NCBI RefSeq assembly: GCF_003259615.1
Contig: NZ_QLLR01000005.1
Span: 166,741 to 230,740 of the forward strand
Source of the DNA: Pedobacter cryoconitis
GTDB lineage: Bacteria; Bacteroidota; Bacteroidia; Sphingobacteriales; Sphingobacteriaceae
Reading direction: 5' to 3'
DNA length: 64,000 nucleotides
Positions 34,104 to 41,455 of this stretch are shown here, in pieces; position 1 is the stretch's first letter, and each line of letters starts with the position of its first letter. Made by a program: the position numbers and the translations under genes. The notes under the pieces were generated by a model. The model searched no databases and was not told the origin of the DNA. It saw only the letters and a list, made by a program, of their open reading frames with translations.

Positions 34104-35114
34104 TTACCGTACATATAAGCTCGTATCCAGTACTTTTTTCTCGAAATCGTAAACCGGATACTTGCTTTCTATGACTTTAAGCAGCATCTGAGTCGCGATC
34201 TGTCCCATTTCAAAGGCAGGCTGGCGGATAGAGGTCAGCGAAGGGTTCATCAAATCAAGTACATCAGAATTACTGAATCCTGTAATGGCAATATCCTGTG
34301 GAGTTTTGATATTTAAATTCTTAAATACCATCAGACAATCGATACTTAACCTGTCACCTGCTACAAAAATCGCATCAGGTTTTTCCTTCAGGTTCATCAA
34401 TTCTTTGACTGCATTTTCTGTTTCCTGATAAAACATTCCTCCATGCGGGCAGTACTTTACGTAGTCTTGTTCAAAAGGAATATCATGTTTGGCCAATGCC
34501 TTTTTGTAACCATCCAGACGTTCTATGCTAATTGATAAATGCGCAGAGCTTGTTAAATGCGCAATTCTCCTGTACCCCTGATGAATGAGGTGTTCTGTTG
34601 CTTCAAAAGCTCCTTTTTCATTGTTGGCTATAACCTTATGAGTCACTATATCTTCTGTAATCCGGTCAAAAAACACCATTGGTAATCCTTTTTGATGTAA
34701 ATCCTGAAGATGTGCAGTATCACTTGTTTCGGCAGATAAAGAAACCAATAATCCATCTACTGATCTGGATGCTAAATGCTGAATGTTAATCTTTTCCCGT
34801 TCATAAGACTCATGTGTCTGCGTAATGATTACATGATAACCACGATCATATGCAATAGATTCAATCCCGTTAATTGCCTGAGAAAAGTAATGATTAGCAA
34901 CCTCAGCAACTACAACACCAATAGATTTGCTTCGGCGTTCTTTCAGACTCAGCGCAATAGGATTAGGGCGGTAATTTATTTTTTGTGCATACTCCCGGAT
35001 AATCTTTTTGGTTTCAGGGCTGATCTCATAAGTATCACGTAAAGCTCTGGATATGGTGGAAGTTGAATAGCCCAGTGCGCTGGCTATATCTTTTAAAGTA
35101 GAGGGTACAAACAT
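34104..35114 (-). CDS. LacI-family transcriptional regulator of the pectin locus
   Basis: A 336-residue LacI protein read from the ATG at 35112-35114, so that the HTH begins at once (FVPSTLKDIASALGYSTSTISRALRDTYEISPETKKII); the 13 extra codons upstream are not family-like. The hinge helix region is NYRPNPIALSLKERRS and the periplasmic-binding-protein-like effector domain runs from SIGVVVAEV to the end (VDGLLVSLS, IFVAGDRLSIDC). It lies between pectin genes and is divergent from the polygalacturonase operon across a shared intergenic region with an operator at 35197-35210. It is very probably the regulator recognising CGGCAACGATTGCG. Its effector is likely a galacturonate derivative. Confidence 0.93.
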   Translation of the reverse strand: MFVPSTLKDIASALGYSTSTISRALRDTYEISPETKKIIREYAQKINYRPNPIALSLKERRSKSIGVVVAEVANHYFSQAINGIESIAYDRGYHVIITQTHESYEREKINIQHLASRSVDGLLVSLSAETSDTAHLQDLHQKGLPMVFFDRITEDIVTHKVIANNEKGAFEATEHLIHQGYRRIAHLTSSAHLSISIERLDGYKKALAKHDIPFEQDYVKYCPHGGMFYQETENAVKELMNLKEKPDAIFVAGDRLSIDCLMVFKNLNIKTPQDIAITGFSNSDVLDLMNPSLTSIRQPAFEMGQIATQMLLKVIESKYPVYDFEKKVLDTSLYVR

Positions 35115-35196
35115 AACGCCTATTTCTATTTGGTTAGAATTAACTGAACACAAGTTTACATATAAATTCTGATTGTAAAATGATAGAAAACACCTA

Positions 35197-35265
35197 CGGC
35201 AACGATTGCGTATTTATTTTAAGTGTAATTGTTTTATGCTGTCCTAAAACTATGTAGACTTGTTA
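35197..35265 (+). promoter_or_regulatory. LacI-like operator and promoter of the polygalacturonase operon
   Basis: Operator CGGCAACGATTGCG (35197-35210) is followed by AAAACTATGTAGACTTGTTA at 35246-35265, containing the -7-like TAGACTTG (35255-35262). Both blocks recur with identical spacing before susC (41305-41373). The ATG is at 35298. Confidence 0.75.
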
Positions 35266-35297
35266 CCTATTGAAGACAAACAGCTAACCAGATTTTC

Positions 35298-36848
35298 ATG
35301 AATAATTTCCGTCTAACCCTTACAGGCTTGATCATTGGCCTGACATTGAATGTAAGTGCACAGGATAAAAAAGCAGATCCTTTTGATCATCTGCCAGTAG
35401 TCAAAGAACCTGTATTCAAAAATGATACACTTAGTATTGTTAAATATGGGGCGGTAAATGATGGCGTGACACTGAATACCATTCAAATTAATAAGGCTAT
35501 AGCAGCCAGCAGTAAAATGGGTGGTGGTGTAGTGGTAATTCCCGAAGGAATGTGGCTGACCGGACCGATCGAACTCAAAAGTAATGTAAACCTGCATTTG
35601 AAAAAAAATGCCTTACTTCAATTTACCAAAGACCTGACGCAGTACAAACTCGTAGAAGGAAATTGGGAGGGGGTAGCGCAGATGAGGAATCAATCACCAA
35701 TCTGGGCGAACGATCAGGAGAATATTGCGATAACCGGTTATGGAATTATTGATGGGGCGGGCGATGTATGGAGAATGGTAAAGAAAGATAAATTGACAGA
35801 GAGCCAGTGGAAAGCAAGAATAGCTTCCGGTGGTTTGGTGAATGAAGAGAAAAAGATCTGGTATCCTTCAGAAAAAACTTTTAAAGGAGCTTCAATGAAA
35901 GACCCTGGATTGATTACTCCAGCTAAAACTGCTGAATTTTACGACTCCATTAAAGACTTTCTCCGTCCAAACTTACTCGTACTCAATAACTGCAGGCAAA
36001 TTTTACTGGAAGGTGTTACTTTTCAAAATTCTCCGGCATGGAATTTACACCCCCTGATGTGCAATGACCTTACTATACGTAATGTGTATGTTAAAAATCC
36101 ATGGTATGCCCAAAACGGCGATGGAATAGACGTAGAATCCTGTAAAAATGTCCTCATCGAAGGCAGTACGTTTGATGTAGGTGATGATGGAATCTGTATC
36201 AAATCTGGCAGGGATGCTGCAGGACGCAAACGCGGAATTCCGACTGAGAATGTGGTTATCCGTAACAGTACTGTTTATCATGCGCACGGAGGTTTTGTAA
36301 TTGGCAGTGAAATGTCCGGAGGAGCCAAAAACATTTATATTACCGATTGTACTTTTATCGGTACAGACATTGGATTGCGGTTTAAAACTACCAGAGGAAG
36401 AGGTGGTGTTGTGGAAGGCATTTATGCAAGAAATATCAATATGAAAGATATTGTTGGGGAAGCTATTCTATTTGATATGTATTATGCAGCAGTAGATCCG
36501 ATAGTTTTATCGGGAGAAAAAAGAGAAGCACCAAAAATCAAGCTCCTGCCTGTAACTGAAGAGACACCAGTATTCAGAGATTTTCACATCAGCAATATTG
36601 TTTGTGACGGGGCTTCCAAAGCTATATTTATTCGCGGCCTGCCAGAGTTAAGTATCAGCGATATATATTTTGATCACCTGACGATCAAATCTAAAGAAGG
36701 AATTGATTTACAAGAAGCTAAAAACATACAGCTGAATGATATAAAGCTCATTACTGGACAATCAAAACCATCCATCAGAGTCCAAAATGGAAACAATGTA
36801 TCTTTTAAAAACCTTGATCCGGCTACCAGATCATTTCTCCTAAAATAA
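35298..36848 (+). CDS. Glycoside hydrolase family 28 polygalacturonase
   Basis: A 516-residue secreted beta-helix enzyme with signal peptide (NNFRLTLTGLIIGLTLNVSAQ). The GH28 catalytic set is visible: QNGDGIDVES, VGDDGICIKSGRD, HGGFVIGSEMSGG and LRFKTTRGRGG. It hydrolyses polygalacturonate or its oligomers; exo- or periplasmic oligogalacturonide action is likely given the GH105 partner. It is the first gene of the 35298-39493 operon, 6 bases before the GH105 gene. There is a long N-terminal stretch before the first beta coil typical of Bacteroidota members. Confidence 0.95.
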   Translation: MNNFRLTLTGLIIGLTLNVSAQDKKADPFDHLPVVKEPVFKNDTLSIVKYGAVNDGVTLNTIQINKAIAASSKMGGGVVVIPEGMWLTGPIELKSNVNLHLKKNALLQFTKDLTQYKLVEGNWEGVAQMRNQSPIWANDQENIAITGYGIIDGAGDVWRMVKKDKLTESQWKARIASGGLVNEEKKIWYPSEKTFKGASMKDPGLITPAKTAEFYDSIKDFLRPNLLVLNNCRQILLEGVTFQNSPAWNLHPLMCNDLTIRNVYVKNPWYAQNGDGIDVESCKNVLIEGSTFDVGDDGICIKSGRDAAGRKRGIPTENVVIRNSTVYHAHGGFVIGSEMSGGAKNIYITDCTFIGTDIGLRFKTTRGRGGVVEGIYARNINMKDIVGEAILFDMYYAAVDPIVLSGEKREAPKIKLLPVTEETPVFRDFHISNIVCDGASKAIFIRGLPELSISDIYFDHLTIKSKEGIDLQEAKNIQLNDIKLITGQSKPSIRVQNGNNVSFKNLDPATRSFLLK

Positions 36849-36854
36849 GTAACA

Positions 36855-38060
36855 ATGAAAAGATCATTTTTTGTAAAAGCAGGTTTGGTTTATCTATTGA
36901 TCATTAATTTTGGTGCACAGGCAATTGCGCAAACTAAACCGCTCAGTGAAGCTATGGCTGCTACGGTATTGGATATTTGGCAGGATTCTTTAAACCTTGA
37001 CCCTGCTAATCCTAAACCTGTTAAGTGGGCTTATGACCAAGGCGTTATCCTGGAAGGAATAGAAGCGATCTGGAAAAGAACGAATTCTGATGTCTATTTT
37101 AAATACATGCAAAAATCTATGGATTTTTTCGTTACAGCAGATGGAGGGATTAACCGCTATAAACAAGCAGATTATAACATTGATAATATCAAAAACGGAC
37201 GCACGCTGCTGTCTTTATATAAAGTAACCGGGCAGAAGAAATATTTTAAAGCCGCTACGCTTTTGTGGGATCAGCTTAAAAAGCAACCCCGTACGCAAGA
37301 AGGAGGGTTCTGGCATAAAAAAATATACCCGCATCAGATGTGGCTGGATGGGCTGTATATGGGAGAACCTTTTTACGCAGAATACGCAGCCCTGATTAAG
37401 GATGATAAAGCCTTTGACGACATCGCGAACCAGTTTATCTATATGGAGAAAAATGCGCGTGACGCGCAAACAGGCTTACTCTATCATGGCTGGGATGAAT
37501 CCAGACAAGAACGCTGGGCTAATCCGAAAAATGGTGTTTCCCCAAATTTCTGGGGCAGGGCAATGGGTTGGTACGGGATGGCTTTAGTAGATGTGCTGGA
37601 GTATTTCCCGCAACGTCATCCTAAAAGGAAAGCACTGCTCGATATTTTGAACCGTTTATCAATCGCTATCGGCAAATATCAGGATGAAAATTCTGGCCTG
37701 TGGTACGACATTCTTGATCAGCCAGCCAGAAAAGGTAACTACAAGGAAGCTTCTGCCTCCTGCATGTTTGTTTACACAATCAGTAAAGGTGTTCGCAAAG
37801 GATATTTAGACCATAAATACTTCCATATTGCCAAAAAAGGCTTTCAGGGAATACAAAAAGAATTTATTGAAGAAGGAGCAAAACCCGGACAAATCAACTT
37901 AAAAGGTACAGTAAGTGTTTCTGGCTTAGGAGGGAAACCCTATCGCGATGGCAGTTATAATTATTATATCAGCGAAAAGGTAATTACTAATGACCCTAAG
38001 GGTGTAGGTGCATTCCTGTTGGCTGCTTCAGCAATGGAAATTGCCTCAAAAGACCTTTAA
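36855..38060 (+). CDS. Glycoside hydrolase family 105 unsaturated galacturonyl hydrolase
   Basis: A 401-residue protein with a signal peptide (KRSFFVKAGLVYLLIINFGAQAIAQ). It has the (alpha/alpha)6 barrel motifs of GH105: WAYDQGVILEGIEAIWKRT, QMWLDGLYMGEPFYAEYA with the probable catalytic Asp, FWGRAMGWYGMALVD, and DGSYNYYISEKVITNDPKGVGAFLLA. It hydrolyses the unsaturated uronic acid left by pectate or rhamnogalacturonan lyases from oligosaccharide ends. This fits the PL1 lyase in the same locus. It lies 6 bases after GH28 and probably acts in the periplasm. Confidence 0.94.
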   Translation: MKRSFFVKAGLVYLLIINFGAQAIAQTKPLSEAMAATVLDIWQDSLNLDPANPKPVKWAYDQGVILEGIEAIWKRTNSDVYFKYMQKSMDFFVTADGGINRYKQADYNIDNIKNGRTLLSLYKVTGQKKYFKAATLLWDQLKKQPRTQEGGFWHKKIYPHQMWLDGLYMGEPFYAEYAALIKDDKAFDDIANQFIYMEKNARDAQTGLLYHGWDESRQERWANPKNGVSPNFWGRAMGWYGMALVDVLEYFPQRHPKRKALLDILNRLSIAIGKYQDENSGLWYDILDQPARKGNYKEASASCMFVYTISKGVRKGYLDHKYFHIAKKGFQGIQKEFIEEGAKPGQINLKGTVSVSGLGGKPYRDGSYNYYISEKVITNDPKGVGAFLLAASAMEIASKDL

Positions 38061-38092
38061 ACTCAACTAATTTCTTATACTAATCCATCACT

Positions 38093-39493
38093 GTGAAAAA
38101 GTTTATTGATGAAAATTTCTTATTAAATAATGAAACGGCCGTATTGCTCTACCATCAATACGCAAAAGACATGGCGGTGATAGATTATCACTGCCATTTA
38201 CCACCAGATCAAATTGCTGAAGACAAGAATTTTGAAAACCTGACACAGGTTTGGCTTTATGGAGATCATTATAAATGGCGTGCAATGCGTGCTAACGGCG
38301 TTCCGGAAGAATATATTACCGGAAATAAAAGTGACTGGGAAAAATTCGAAAAGTGGGCAGAAACAGTACCTTATACCTTGCGTAACCCTTTATACCACTG
38401 GACACATTTAGAGCTACAGCGCTATTTTGATATCTATGATATTTTATCTCCGGCAACAGCCAGGAAAATTTATGAGGAATGTACAGCAAAACTTCAGACA
38501 CCAGCTTACTCGGTAAGGAACCTGCTGCGGAAAATGAATGTTAGTGTATTGGCTACGACCGATGACCCAACCGATGACCTCGCGCATCATCAAAAGATTA
38601 AAGCGGATGGTTTTGAAGTGAAGGTCCTGCCAGCATTCAGGCCTGACAAGGCAATGAACGCAGATGATCTGCCAGCGCTTATTGCTTATATCAGCAAACT
38701 CCAAAGCATTTCTTCTGATCAGATAGTCGATTTTGAAAGTTATTTAAAGGCTTTAAAAGATCGTCATGATTACTTTGCGATAAATGGCTGCTCCGTCTCT
38801 GATCATGGCTTAGAACAGCTATATGCGGAAGTTTACACCAATCAGGAGGTAGCTTTGATATTTGATAAGATTATTAATCAGCAAATATTAAATGAACAGG
38901 AGATTTTACAGTTTAAATCTGCTATGCTTTATCATTTTGCAACCTGGGATCATGAGAAAGGCTGGGTACAACAGTACCATCTTGGTGCATTAAGAAATAA
39001 TAATTCACGTTTATTAGCGCGTCTCGGACCCGATACCGGGTGGGACTCCATAGGTGATTTTCAGCAAGGCCCTCAGTTATCGAAATTTCTAAACAGACTG
39101 GATGCCAGTAACCAGCTCGCCAAGACCATTCTTTATAACCTGAACCCATCAGATAATGAACTGATGGCAACGATGATCGGTAATTTTAATGACGGCACCA
39201 TTGCCGGAAAGATTCAATTCGGCTCGGGATGGTGGTTTCTTGATCAGAAAGAAGGAATGACCAGGCAGCTCAACGCGCTGTCTAATATGGGATTGTTGAG
39301 CCGTTTTATAGGAATGCTCACCGATTCAAGAAGTTTTCTCTCTTATCCGCGTCATGAATATTTCAGAAGATTACTTTGTAATTTGTTAGGAGAGGACATC
39401 GAAAATGGCGAATTACCCGATGATATAGATTGGGTAGGCCAGATTGTCAGAAACATCTGTTATCATAACGCTAAAGATTACTTTAATTTCTAA
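38093..39493 (+). CDS. uxaC: Glucuronate/galacturonate isomerase
   Basis: A 466-residue UxaC read from a GTG at 38093 (KKFIDENFLLNNETAVLLYHQYAKDM). Motifs: IDYHCHLPPDQIAEDK, NLTQVWLYGDHYKWRAMRANGV, TTDDPTDDL, and GSGWWFLDQKEGMTRQLNALSNMGLLSRFIGMLTDSRSFLSYPRHEYFRR (shown here only as key positions). It converts D-galacturonate to D-tagaturonate and glucuronate to fructuronate in the cytoplasm. It is the third gene of the operon, 32 bases after GH105. Reductase UxaB, which would make altronate, is not in this window. Confidence 0.95.
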   Translation: MKKFIDENFLLNNETAVLLYHQYAKDMAVIDYHCHLPPDQIAEDKNFENLTQVWLYGDHYKWRAMRANGVPEEYITGNKSDWEKFEKWAETVPYTLRNPLYHWTHLELQRYFDIYDILSPATARKIYEECTAKLQTPAYSVRNLLRKMNVSVLATTDDPTDDLAHHQKIKADGFEVKVLPAFRPDKAMNADDLPALIAYISKLQSISSDQIVDFESYLKALKDRHDYFAINGCSVSDHGLEQLYAEVYTNQEVALIFDKIINQQILNEQEILQFKSAMLYHFATWDHEKGWVQQYHLGALRNNNSRLLARLGPDTGWDSIGDFQQGPQLSKFLNRLDASNQLAKTILYNLNPSDNELMATMIGNFNDGTIAGKIQFGSGWWFLDQKEGMTRQLNALSNMGLLSRFIGMLTDSRSFLSYPRHEYFRRLLCNLLGEDIENGELPDDIDWVGQIVRNICYHNAKDYFNF

Positions 39494-39510
39494 ATGATCA
39501 ATATGATTAT

Positions 39511-39539
39511 ATAGTTTAAACGTTTTAAGTATAAACTAT
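39511..39539. promoter_or_regulatory. Inverted repeat before the aldehyde dehydrogenase
   Basis: ATAGTTTA (39511-39518) and TAAACTAT (39532-39539) flank a CG-centred TTTAAACGTTTTAA stretch (39515-39528). It may be a second type of LacI-like operator or a weak terminator for uxaC; it does not match the operator at the other pectin promoters. Confidence 0.35.
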
Positions 39540-39587
39540 TTCCTATTTTGTACCTGATAACTTTTTAATAAACATAAATTTTAACGG

Positions 39588-41213
39588 ATGAATTTTCAAG
39601 ACCAGCTCAATTCCATTTTTGTTGAAGAGCATGAAATACCCGGAGCATTCAGACTGGATAAGGAGCTGCACCAGCGTGCGTATTTAAGTAACGGTGTTAT
39701 GCACCACTGGGATGGAGAAGTCCATACTGTAGTTTCCCCTGTTTGCATCAAAACGCCACAAGGTTTACAGCGTAAAGTAATAGGTACTTATCCTTTATGT
39801 AGTGAAAAAGAAGCTATGGAGGCGCTTGACGCAGCTGTCGCAGCCTATGATAATGGCCGTGGTGAATGGCCGACCATGAGTGTTGCCGACAGAATTACCC
39901 ATGTAGAGAAATTTACAGGCAGGATTATTGAGAAGAAACAAGAGGTCGTTAAGCTGCTGATGTGGGAAATAGGTAAATCTTATGCAGATTCTGTGAAAGA
40001 ATTTGATAGGACAGTGGAATACATACACGCCACCATTGATGCCTTGAAAGATCTGGATCGTCAGTCCTCACGGTTCACCATTGAGCAGGGGATCGTTGCA
40101 CAAGTAAGGCGTTCTCCACTTGGTGTAGTACTTTGTATGGACCCATTTAACTACCCTTTGAATGAGACTTTTACTACTTTGATCCCTGCCCTGATTATGG
40201 GGAATACGTTATTATTTAAACCACCTAAACACGGTACGCTTTTACACTATCCTTTATTGGAAGCTTTTAGAGATTCTTTCCCAAAAGGGGTTGTTAATAC
40301 TATTTATGGCAGAGGAAATGTGATTATTCCCGGCCTGATGAAATCAGGAAAGATTAATGTTTTAACTTTAATCGGTTCCAGTAAAGTTGCTAATGAGCTG
40401 AAGAAGCTGCATCCGAAAGTTAACAGGCTGCGGGCTATTCTCGGATTAGATGCGAAAAATGCTGCGATAATCACCGCTAAGGCAGATTTGGCTCTGGCAG
40501 TTCAGGAAACAGTTTTGGGGGCGCTGTCTTTTAATGGACAACGATGTACCGCTTTAAAAATAATCTTTATTCACCGTTCTCTGGCTGATGAATTCCTGGA
40601 GTTACTGGCAGTAGCAGTGGCCAAACTGAAATTTGGCATGCCCTGGGTAGAAGGTGTATCCTTAACTCCTTTACCTGAACCGCATAAGCCTGGTTATCTT
40701 AAAGAATGTATTGAGGATGCCATCGCACATGGAGCTACAGTTATCAATGAACATGGCGGGGCTACCAATGAATCTTTTGTATACCCTGCAATTGTTTATC
40801 CGGTAAATAAAGACATGAAACTCTATACCGAAGAGCAATTCGGACCTGTCATTCCTGTTGTTCCATTTGATGATCTGGAAGAAACGATCGAATACCTGAT
40901 CGAATCTACTCACGGTCAGCAGGTCAGTATTTTCAGTAATGACCATGTAGAAGTAGCCGCATTAATTGATCCGCTGATCAACCAGGTGAGCCGTGTAAAT
41001 ATCAATTGCCAGTGTCAGCGCGGGCCTGATGCTTTCCCGTTTACTGGCAGAAAAGATAGCGCAGAAGGCACATTGTCTGTAGTAGATGCACTCCGGTCTT
41101 TCTCTATCAGATCTCTGGTAGCAACTAAACTCAATGAAACTAATAAGCTATTAATCAATGAAATAATTGATGGTAATGACTCTAATTTTTTAAGCACTAA
41201 ATATCTGTTTTAA
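39588..41213 (+). CDS. NADP-dependent non-phosphorylating glyceraldehyde-3-phosphate dehydrogenase-like aldehyde dehydrogenase
   Basis: A 541-residue aldehyde dehydrogenase of the NP-GAPDH (family 11) kind: DPFNYPLNETFTTLIPALIMGNTLLFKPPKHG, the catalytic Cys near residue 320 in SFNGQRCTALK, and EEQFGPVIPVVPF. These enzymes oxidise glyceraldehyde-3-phosphate directly to 3-phosphoglycerate and make NADPH. That would suit cells growing on galacturonate, where aldolase cleavage of KDPG yields glyceraldehyde-3-phosphate and NADPH is not formed by the pentose route. Another aldehyde substrate is possible. It lies 94 bases after uxaC and is followed by a strong terminator. Confidence 0.9.
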   Translation: MNFQDQLNSIFVEEHEIPGAFRLDKELHQRAYLSNGVMHHWDGEVHTVVSPVCIKTPQGLQRKVIGTYPLCSEKEAMEALDAAVAAYDNGRGEWPTMSVADRITHVEKFTGRIIEKKQEVVKLLMWEIGKSYADSVKEFDRTVEYIHATIDALKDLDRQSSRFTIEQGIVAQVRRSPLGVVLCMDPFNYPLNETFTTLIPALIMGNTLLFKPPKHGTLLHYPLLEAFRDSFPKGVVNTIYGRGNVIIPGLMKSGKINVLTLIGSSKVANELKKLHPKVNRLRAILGLDAKNAAIITAKADLALAVQETVLGALSFNGQRCTALKIIFIHRSLADEFLELLAVAVAKLKFGMPWVEGVSLTPLPEPHKPGYLKECIEDAIAHGATVINEHGGATNESFVYPAIVYPVNKDMKLYTEEQFGPVIPVVPFDDLEETIEYLIESTHGQQVSIFSNDHVEVAALIDPLINQVSRVNINCQCQRGPDAFPFTGRKDSAEGTLSVVDALRSFSIRSLVATKLNETNKLLINEIIDGNDSNFLSTKYLF

Positions 41214-41240
41214 GAAAAACACCAAACCTGTCATCACAAT

Positions 41241-41280
41241 AAAAGGGAGCCCTGAAACAAATTCGGAGCTCCCTTTTTTT
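41241..41280 (+). terminator. Rho-independent terminator after the aldehyde dehydrogenase
   Basis: AAAAGGGAGC (41241-41250) pairs with GCTCCCTTTT (41268-41277) across a 17-base loop and runs into seven T residues. It closes the pectin catabolic operon before susC. Confidence 0.88.
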
Positions 41281-41304
41281 ATGCGGATTATTCAATCCGT
41301 ATTT

Positions 41305-41373
41305 CGGCAACGATTGCGTAGTTATTTTCCCGGATTTAAATTCATTTCGCTGGAAAACTATGTAGACTTGTTA
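41305..41373 (+). promoter_or_regulatory. LacI-like operator and promoter of susC/susD
   Basis: CGGCAACGATTGCG at 41305-41318 is identical to the polygalacturonase operator. AAAACTATGTAGACTTGTTA at 41354-41373 is identical too, 49 bases from the operator start in both places. The -7-like TAGACTTG is at 41363-41370 and the susC ATG at 41456. Confidence 0.75.
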
Positions 41374-41455
41374 TAAAACTTAAGTGATTTAATTTTTTGA
41401 TTTCTCCCGGGAATAAAGAATTATACCCTTAAGCGATTATCCTAACCAAATATTT

